Shown one piece after another: positions 56,552 through 64,000 of a stretch of 64,000 nt of DNA. This stretch comes from Peromyscus leucopus (taxonomy: Eukaryota; Chordata; Mammalia; Rodentia; Cricetidae). Each line of letters opens with the position of its first letter. Position 1 is the first letter of the stretch. The DNA lies in assembly GCF_004664715.2 (NCBI RefSeq), contig NC_051067.1:68466982-68530981 (forward strand), given 5' to 3'. The translations under genes and the position numbers were made by a program. The notes beneath the pieces are model-generated. The model did no database searches and had not been told where the DNA came from. It saw only the letters and a program-made list of their open reading frames with translations.

Positions 56552-58947
56552 ACTTCTCAGTTTACTCATTCTCTGGCAAGAGTGTAAATACATTGACATA
56601 GCAAAATACAAGGAAGGAAGTAGCAGAGAGACTGAGGCAATCTACTTGGAATGAGTTTAAACTGGTGCAACAGTCACTACCAAAAAGAAAAATCTTCCTG
56701 TGGCCCATTTTAATCAAACACATTTATAACTCAGTCCTCACATTTGTAATTTAACAATTGAATTAATTTCACTTAACTGGCAGCAGATGGTGTGTGATTA
56801 TTGCCTTCTTAATATGAAAATGCCTGTCAATACTTGTTAAATATGGATTAAGCCAAGGGTTACTGCAACTGCTTGGATTTTCATTAATATAGTTCTTTCC
56901 ACTTGAATTTGGCAATCAAAATGCGTAGAAATCCCGTAGATTGCATTGTGCATGTTTGAGCCTCAACCTCAAAATGAAGTAGTTTATGTGAATTCTTCTG
57001 GAAACAGCACTTCTCTTTGCTGTTTTAAATTAGAATATGAAATTGTCCCTATGTCCACAGAGGCAGAAGCTTGCATGTTTTTAACTTGATTATGCTTCTG
57101 AAATGCTACCGGCGAGTTCAGAGCCCAGGGAAGTCTGTAGCGGGCTCTGCCTCTGTGCTCTTTGCTTGGAAGGCGGTAGCATAGGGATTCTGCACATACA
57201 GGCTCCCTGACAATGCAAGCGATGGATTGAATTTAAATGGTATTTTCACTCTTCAGAAACTGTGCCCGTGTTTTAAAAAGTAAATTATTATCCAGCAAGT
57301 ACATAAACCTGTTCCCAAGAGTCCAGGTTCATTTTTAAATCTGCTCCTTTAACTGCACCTGGATGGAGTAGCCGCACTACCTGGAGATTTGGGGCTGGAG
57401 AGGATGTGTGATTTATAGAACCCATCACGTTACGCATTGCAGGGGAACAATGCAAGTCATTTTGTCACAGATTGGAGAGGGATTTTCTTGGTGGTTGTTT
57501 TGTTTTTGTTTTTAACCGAGAGTTGACTGTGTCAGGGTTTTTGGTTGGTTTGTTTTCAAGTCTTTGCCTCTCTGAGGTTCATTGTTCAGCCTGCAGCTCA
57601 CGGCTCATTTTTCAGGGAAATCTCTGGTTCAGGCAGGCCTGGGGGTGGTCTCTGCTGTGTTCCCTTTCTCCCTCCGGGGCACCATTGATCTTTCTCAGCA
57701 GTGGATCCATCACTTTCCTCTCAGCTTCTGACACTTCATCTCTCATTCGTCTCCTGACTAACTTAGATGCCTCTTTTTTCAGTTAAGAAAAATACTCTCT
57801 GCCAAAGATATTTTTCTCTTAAAGAAAGTTTTTGAAACTTTTTTTTATGCATGCCTGTTTGAATGTCATGAAGTGCTAGGAAACACATGAGAAAAGACAC
57901 AAACAGAAAAAGTCATGCAAATGCTGTGGAGATAGCCGAACACTGGTCTCTAAAGAAGCCATCAAAGCACCATGTAAATGCTAGTTAGGGCCTGGGTCCC
58001 TCAGCAATAATTGGGGACATAATAAAGAGAACTGTGTACACATATTTTTGTAGCGCAGCAATTGACTATAATCAATTTTAGATGATCCAATTTTATATCT
58101 GAAAAAAGTTTTTATAAAATGAGTAGTATTTGATAATTATTAGGTGACCAAAAGGAGTTAAGCAACTTTGATAAATTATAGTCTTTGGGGTTTATCTTAT
58201 ATTTAAATTCACAGTCTCTAATATTAATGTAGATAATAGCCACTGCATGCAAAACCCTGTTTCAAGTTCAATTTTGGTTGTGAAACATATAGACATTTGT
58301 GTCTGTATGAGGAATGAGACAGTAAGTACAATATATTGAAGAATAATATATGTACATGAAGAATAGATAGATATACATAACATATATTCTCTATTATATG
58401 AAAAATACATTATCTCTATTTCATAGACATGTACAGGAATGATAACTCATTTGTGTAGGTAATACAGTTCAAAGCTGGTCATAATTAGGACTTCTACTCC
58501 ATTCAGTTGTATAAGCTTTGCTTCAACTCTTGTGGGCTCTTAATGTATAACATTGTCAAATGACTGTCCGTGGTACCCATCCTTCCCCTCATCTCCTGTA
58601 GGACTACTATTCCATCCATCTCTTTTCACTGCAAGCTTACAGGGTTTGTGTATAGGTTAGCCCTTACTTCACTTTTTATACCTCAAGGAAAATTAAAGCA
58701 ATCCAGAGGCAGTCTTTAAACACCCATCTCCCTGCCTAAATTGATATGTCTGTACTCAGCCTTGTTTCCAGAGAATGTGGTAAGCTGCCCTGTGACTCCT
58801 TTCTTGGGCAACAGAGTATATCTCTTTGTGCCCACATAAGGATGATCTTCTAGGATTATCTCTCTTTTATTCGCTTTTTTTCTTTCCATGAATCCTCTCA
58901 CAAACACACAAACATGATGTTACATCGTTATTCTTAAAAGAATCTGC
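56552..58947. other. Longest repeat-free single-copy block
   Basis: About 2.4 kb with no interspersed repeat recognised, the longest such block in the window. Its middle (57100-57480) holds several CpG sites in otherwise CpG-poor surroundings. A 104-codon frame at 57472-57786 has no known motif. Confidence 0.5.
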
Positions 58948-58951
58948 TCAG

Positions 58952-59170
58952 GCTGGAAAATGGTTCAGTGGTTAAGAGCCTATATTCTACTTGCCAAGTA
59001 CCCAAGTTTGGTTCCTAGTACCAGATTTGGCTGGCTCACAACTCCTGTAACTTCAAGTTCAGGGGATTTGTTACCCTTTTCCGGCCTCTGCAAACACTGC
59101 ATTCATGTGAATATACATCCACACCTCTATACAAAATTAAAAAAATAAAATAAGTCTTTTAAAAAAAATC
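58952..59170 (+). mobile_element. B2/B3 SINE, sense
   Basis: 'ggctggaaaatggttcagtg' (58952-58971) is the tRNA-like head. Then 'gtttggttcctagtaccaga', 'cctctgcaaacactgcattc' (59085-59104) and an A-rich tail with AATAAAATAAG. Confidence 0.9.
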
Positions 59171-60117
59171 TCTTCCATTCACTCACACTTTTCTTCTGTT
59201 TTCAATTAGTGTTCCATCTTTTTATTTTTCTCCCACTGAGATAAAACTCTTGGGGAAAGTTATTTCCCTGAACTCCTCTCTTCTCAGTAGGGCTTAGACT
59301 TCACACATGGGTTCTCCAGTATGTGCTCTTGACAAATCCATTAATAATCTCCATATCATATGTTTGTCCAGTGGTCATGCTATGATCTCTCAGCTTCAGT
59401 TGACTTCACTGGTGAGTTTCTTCACTCCATTCTTGAGAATCTCACAATCTCCCAGCTTTCATTTATTAACCCCAGCTGTTAGCTCTCCACTACTTTTGGT
59501 TTATACTTTTTCTGGATTCTGAACACTAAAGGACACAGAGTAGAATTTCTATCTCCCCTCACCATGTCCCAGCTGTAAATTTTGTGCCATAGCTTGAAAA
59601 CTGAAGCCTGATTTGTATCAGCTTATCCTGTAGATCTCTTACGTGCCATAACTCTCGGGTATGTTCCACTTGCTGGCCACAGCTGAAGGTACCTGTGTAT
59701 GGCGCCCAACACAAAAAAGTGACTTTATTTCAAACGTGATGGGTTTCTTGTCATTCTTTTGTGGCTCAAATGTGTGGTTATTGAATGTAGACCTTGTAGA
59801 CAACAATGTTTTGTCACAGTATCAAAGGTTACTCATGCTTGGCTGTTTTTCTATTTTTGTCATTGTTTTTTTTGTTTGCTCTTAAAACCAAAATGACTGT
59901 AATTTTAATTTTAGAAGAAATGTTTTAGGTAAACATTACTCAAGTGTTTAAAATAAAGTAAAAAATGTGTTAAGTATTGTGGTCTCTAGTCTTTTAAAAT
60001 ATTCCAAAATCTTTGGAAATATTTGGTTGAGCTGATGATACTGACAGAATACATCTAACACCAAGTTTTGAAAATTTCTACCGATAGCTCCATTTTTTAA
60101 AAAATTATATTTTATTT
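59171..60117. other. Single-copy DNA
   Basis: Nothing recognised. Confidence 0.4.
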
Positions 60118-60298
60118 ACTTATTTTGGTTAGGGAAGAGGACCATGCCATGACTTCCAAGTTCTCTTCCAAGGTCAGAGAAGAACCTGTGGGACAGGGTT
60201 CTCTCTTTCCCCCACAGGGGTCCTGTACACCAAACTCAGGTTGTCAGGCTCAGCAGTGGAGGCCTTTACCCACTGAGCTGTCTCCCTGGCCCTCCTGC
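60118..60298 (-). mobile_element. tRNA-derived SINE, antisense
   Basis: 'aaactcaggttgtcaggctc' (60232-60251), 'acccactgagctgtctccct' (60269-60288) and the T-rich left end form the complement of a B2/B4-like SINE. Confidence 0.75.
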
Positions 60299-60820
60299 AG
60301 TAACATTTATAATAATGTGGTTTCTTCCCCATGATTTGAATAAAGATGTCAATATGGTCTACACAGTTTGCGTATTCTATTTTAATTGGCAATTTTATAT
60401 AATGACTTTTTGGTTGTTTTCACCCCCGTTACTCTCTCACTGCATTTCAAACACACTGGAAGAAAGATTTTTTTTTTTTATTCCAGCCTCTGACATTTGA
60501 GGTCTTTTCAGTTTTTGCTATTCATGAAGCCAGGTAATCTCCCTTCATAAGCAGGTAAGATGCAGCTGGTTAACTCTTCCCTTCTCCCACTTGTTGCCTC
60601 TCCCCTTTCTGTTGATGTAAACCTCCCATCCTCTGATTTCAATCTTTTTTGCTCCTCCATACTTCTTCCATGAGTGAGAGTGGATGATAATACCATACAC
60701 ACTTTTCTGTAAAGTAACCTATACAAAAAGGATTTCTCCATTAAAAACAGACTTACAAACACATTGTATATTACCAGATTGCAGACTTGTCCACAACAAT
60801 CATCTTCTGTGATCTTTTCC
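60299..60820. other. Single-copy DNA
   Basis: Nothing recognised. The 156-codon minus-strand frame at 60508-60978 crosses from here into an Lx fragment and has no known motif. Confidence 0.4.
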
Positions 60821-60824
60821 CCCA

Positions 60825-60986
60825 TTTGTTGAAGATAGATTCTTTTCTCATACAATATATCCTGATTATAGTTTCCCCTCCCTCTACTCATCCCAGTTCT
60901 TCTCCATGTTCCCTCCCTTCCAGATGCACTGCTGTTCTGTCTCTTATTAGAAGAGAACAGGCTTCCAAGAGGTAACAACTGAAAAT
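60825..60986 (-). mobile_element. Lx L1 3' UTR, antisense, left piece
   Basis: 'gttgaagatagattcttttc' (60828-60847) and 'agaagagaacaggcttccaa' (60949-60968) match the Lx 3' end seen at 25715-25802 and 26494-26530. Interrupted at 60987. Confidence 0.85.
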
Positions 60987-61361
60987 TGTATCCTGAAGTT
61001 TTCTCCAGTCCTGCCTGACTTCACAGTCCCACAGCTGCTTATAAAATAATCACTCAGAGGCCTAATGTTATTTACAAACTGTATGGCCTATGGTAGGCTT
61101 CTTGCTAGCTAGCTCTTATATCTTAAATTAACCCATTCCTATTAATCTATATTTTACCATGTGGCCCTGGCATTACCCATCTGCTGACATCTTGTTGCTC
61201 CCTCAGTGGTGGACTTGCATCTCTTGACCCTGCCTTTCTCTTTCCTGTCTCTTTCCTTGGATTTCCCACCCGCCTCTAAGCTGCCTTGCCATAGGCCAAA
61301 GCAGCTTATGTATTTACCAATGGGAACAACATATTCACAACATACAGAAAGACATCCCCCA
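60987..61361 (-). mobile_element. LTR, antisense, half of inverted pair
   Basis: Full-length LTR read on the minus strand: it starts TGGGGGATGTC at 61361 and ends GGATACA at 60987. Signature blocks on the plus strand are 'gcttataaaataatcactca' (61037-61056), 'tcttgctagctagctcttat' (61100-61119) and 'ttaaattaacccattcctat' (61123-61142). Its last 220 bases are mirrored by the LTR piece to its right. Confidence 0.85.
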
Positions 61362-61577
61362 GGACTAAGGAGCAGTAAGAAGTCATCAGACCGGTAATGT
61401 CACAGCCACATGGCAACTCATAGATTAATAGAAATGGGTTAAGTTATAAGAGATAGCTAGCAAGAAGCTTGCCATAGTCCATGCAATTGGTAATTAATAT
61501 TAAGCCTCTGAAAGATTATTTTATAAGTGGCTGAGGGACTGTGGGGCTGGGAAGGACTGGAGAAACTTTCAACTACA
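61362..61577 (+). mobile_element. LTR, sense, truncated half of inverted pair
   Basis: Same LTR in the opposite direction, missing its first ~150 bases and ending ...CAACTACA at 61577. Blocks: 'accggtaatgtcacagccac' (61390-61409), 'attaatagaaatgggttaag' (61424-61443), 'attattttataagtgg'. Together with 60987-61361 it forms one insertion between GAAAAT (60981-60986) and AAACAT (61578-61583), which look like diverged copies of a 6-bp target duplication. Confidence 0.82.
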
Positions 61578-61870
61578 AAACATGACAAAATAAAATCTAA
61601 GATAAAGCAAATACCCTCACATGGAGGCTGGACCAGGCAACCCAACAGAAGTAAAGGAGTCCCAAGAGCAGGCATGAGAACCTGAGACCCACTCACTGGA
61701 TTTGAGTTTTGTGTGACATTTTGGTCTTCAGTTTGATTCTATTGATCAATATGTCTGTTTTTATGCCAATATCATGCAGTTTTTCATTACTATATCCCTG
61801 TAGTACAACTTGAAATCAGGAGTGGTGAGACCTCCAGCAGTTTCTTTATTGTTCAGGATTGTTGTATCTT
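61578..61870 (-). mobile_element. Lx L1, antisense, right piece with deletion
   Basis: Lx 3' UTR resumes ('aggcaacccaacagaagtaa', 61636-61655; 'gtcccaagagcaggcatgag'), then near 61705 jumps to ORF2 complement ('ctattgatcaatatgtctgt', 61739-61758; 'ctgtagtacaacttgaaatc', 61799-61818). The 3' UTR middle and the ORF2 C-terminus are missing. Confidence 0.78.
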
Positions 61871-62349
61871 ATCTCTTGCTGGCTGCTCTATATTTGTTTT
61901 CTGTGTGAAATTTCACTAACTGTATGCCTTTGGGTTATTTCATAAATAATGTCTCTACATTACTACACAACACATAATAAATGAAACAGTACATTAAGTA
62001 TTATTTTCTTCCCTAATTATACTGTCTAGGAAGAATATCATGGATATCTGGCCTCCACTGCAGATGCAATGCCCACTTCTTGGTTACTCATTTCAACTTT
62101 AGCTTTTTTTTGTGCCAGTCCCACACAAAATTTGAATTCTCCTTTGTTCAAATTTTTCTTTATATCTGTTTTGTGTCTCAAGCCCAGACTTTCTCACCTC
62201 AAGCCTACAAGTCTGTTGAGCTCCAATTGTCAAATCTCCAAACATCTAGGCCTTTAAAAAGCTAAAGGAAAAATTGTTAAGGGAAAAGCAAGATGGTAAA
62301 TCAAGGAAGAAAGACCAGACATATCTTTCTTTGTTACAATAGAAGACCA

Positions 62350-62350
<1 letters not shown>
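61871..62350. other. Single-copy DNA
   Basis: Nothing recognised. Confidence 0.4.
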
Positions 62351-62387
<37 letters not shown>

Positions 62388-62388
62388 T
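62351..62388. repeat. (TAA)n microsatellite
   Basis: About 12 TAA units. Confidence 0.97.
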
Positions 62389-62944
62389 TCTTTATTGTTC
62401 ACCAGGATCTTCTTTTACTCCCTGAAGCCTTTGATGCTGAATTCTGTGCAGTTTTACAATAATAAGGCGAGTCAAGACTCGCTCTGCTCTCTCTTCCCTT
62501 GGTTTTACCTCTGCATGCTTGCCAGAGAACACATGGTAAAGGGTGAGTAGAAAGAAAATGTCAAGGATTACACATCACCAAGATTTCATTTTAGCACTTG
62601 ACATATTCCATCGCTGATGTATTTATGTGCTTAGACCCTGAGCCTACAATGCTAGGTCTTCCATATGTCACACGGAGGGGTGAGCGTTTTAGGCATTTGT
62701 TAAATAACAAAATCAGCATGATCCTAATTGCACATTTCCAAATACAATTGCATATTTTGTTTATTAAAAACCGTGTTTCCTGAACTGACCTTCTAGATGA
62801 GAAGGGTTTGTCTTTTTTGTGTGTTGCTTCCAACTCTTTCATAGCACACTGCTCTTTCTTCATATATTAATTTCTAAGTCTTTCCCTCTACAGTTCTCCA
62901 GAGGCCTTTAGTCATCTGACTTCTAAACACAATAGCAAAACCCA
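62389..62944. other. Single-copy DNA
   Basis: Nothing recognised. Confidence 0.4.
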
Positions 62945-62947
62945 ATG

Positions 62948-63235
62948 ATGGGTTGGGGAGGTGGCTCCATGCATAATGTGCTTGTCGTGCAAGCATGAGA
63001 AGACATGTTTAAAGTCCCAGCAACTGTGTAAAAAGCCGGGTGTGACAGTATACACCTCTAACTCCATTGTTGGGAGATAGAGATAAGAGCATCCCAGGAG
63101 TTCAGTGGTCAGCCAGTCTCACCAGACAGGAAGTGCCAGAATAGAAGAGGAATACATCTAACATTGACTTCTGGCCTCTACTTGTACATGTGTGAGTAAA
63201 TACACATATATGCACATATACACATATACCATTTA
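62948..63235 (+). mobile_element. B4 composite SINE, sense, near full length
   Basis: tRNA-like head 'gttggggaggtggctccatg' (62952-62971), a 'tgcttgtcgtgcaagcatga' block (62980-62999), 'aaaaagccgggtgtgacagt' (63030-63049) starting the B1-like part, and the late block 'tgacttctggcctctacttg' (63165-63184), ending in CA/TA-rich sequence. Confidence 0.85.
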
Positions 63236-64000
63236 CTACATCACATACACACCCACAACTGGGATAGGACAAAGATGAATATATTGTTTCCCATGGAAAG
63301 GGAGCTTTGGAAACAGGGCAAAAGGAAAAGTACAATTAGACAAATCTAGAACTGGAAATTTTGCTTAGCTAAAGAAGTCTTTCAATGTGGTGACTTGAAG
63401 TGGAATTGGGTAAGAATCATGACTTAATAACTCAGGCTTGATAGAAGAGGAAGTTGAAGATTCAGAATACCTTATGGTACACACCCATGAGTAGTCTATG
63501 AAGAGTAAAGCAATGATAACGAAATGAATGTTTTTTGTTTCAGTTTCTAGGCTGAGGGTTGGGGTTAATAATTTGATTATTTTCTTTTTCTACTTCTTCT
63601 ACATTTTTTGCATAATTATAGTATCTAAAACCAGGACACCTTTTCTGACATCCTCATCATGCACAGAGAAATGATGATTTCTTTCTGATGATGGGTGTTT
63701 TCCAGTATGAAGTTCCCCCAAACACTCATCTTTATTGTTGACTTTCTGTGTTGTCCAACTTTATCTAGTGTGTAAAGCAATCTCACATTACTGCCACATT
63801 TACTATGTCACATGCGGCTGCCATCTAAAGGTTAGCACACACTATCTCCATGGAGGAATTTCCAGACATTTCATTTCACACTTTGGAGAAGTGGTCCAGT
63901 ATGGAAGTAAGCAATCCATATCCTGTATTGTGATTGTTAAGAAGAAAAAAAATACCTTACATAAGTTAGGAAGAGAGCGGCTTCTGCAGGACTCTCACTC
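63236..64000. other. Single-copy DNA to window edge
   Basis: No gene or repeat recognised. Confidence 0.4.

Noticed and set aside
60508..60978. 156-codon minus-strand open frame
   Set aside because: It runs across an Lx 3' UTR boundary and has no recognisable motif.

Overview
This window looks like rodent nuclear DNA from a gene-poor, AT-rich stretch: either intergenic desert or part of a very long intron. The interspersed repeats set the clade. They include B1, B2/B3 and B4 SINEs, an ID-like fragment, Lx-type and younger L1 elements, rodent MaLR LTRs (MTD- and MST-like), and several class II-type LTRs with 6-bp target duplications. The younger B1 copies carry a 'gggctaccaagtgag...aaaggcgcaaagctacac' variant that I associate with cricetid rodents (deer mouse, vole or hamster group) rather than Mus or Rattus. 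That species reading comes from memory and is not proven here. I found no convincing protein-coding gene, no tRNA or rRNA gene, and no CRISPR array. The only long coding remnant is a broken L1 ORF1. Family names are given from recognised consensus patterns, and no database search was possible.

Layout. At 1-6.4 kb there is an MTD-like LTR, an old sense L1, an ancient antisense L1M split by two young B1s, an LTR, and a three-part LTR-in-LTR nest (5.3-6.4 kb). From 6.4-13.1 kb mostly single-copy DNA carries scattered SINEs, MaLR LTRs and a MIR. At 13.17-16.14 kb lies a complete but non-coding antisense ERV with two LTRs, a polypurine tract and a 6-bp target duplication. From 16.1-25.7 kb there is mostly single-copy DNA with microsatellites, a B4, MaLR LTRs, a solo LTR (21.51-21.96 kb) and L1 3' pieces. 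At 25.7-33.5 kb a stacked nest is built on an antisense Lx L1. It holds a solo LTR that itself holds a B1, then a younger antisense L1 (27.09-30.89 kb) with 5' promoter monomers but most of ORF2 deleted, and two more B1s.

From 33.7-43.3 kb the DNA is largely single copy with relics (MIR, L1M, one B1). At 43.3-46.5 kb are an L2, antisense L1M pieces and an MLT1-like LTR. At 48.2-48.7 kb is an antisense MaLR LTR. At 50.9-53.8 kb are an LTR, a solo LTR with a perfect 6-bp duplication, and a diverged inverted duplication with about 310-bp arms. From 53.9-60.8 kb the DNA is mostly single copy. At 60.8-61.9 kb an Lx fragment carries an unusual inverted pair of LTRs inserted as one unit. A B4 SINE lies at 62.95-63.2 kb.

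Because no gene is supported, the biological content is the insertion history. Target duplications and interruption patterns give a relative order: ancient L1M, L2 and MIR first, then Lx and MaLR, then class II LTRs and younger L1, then the youngest B1 copies. The most unusual items are the inverted LTR pair (60987-61577), the inverted duplication (52050-53015) and the internally deleted L1 that keeps both ends (27094-30888).
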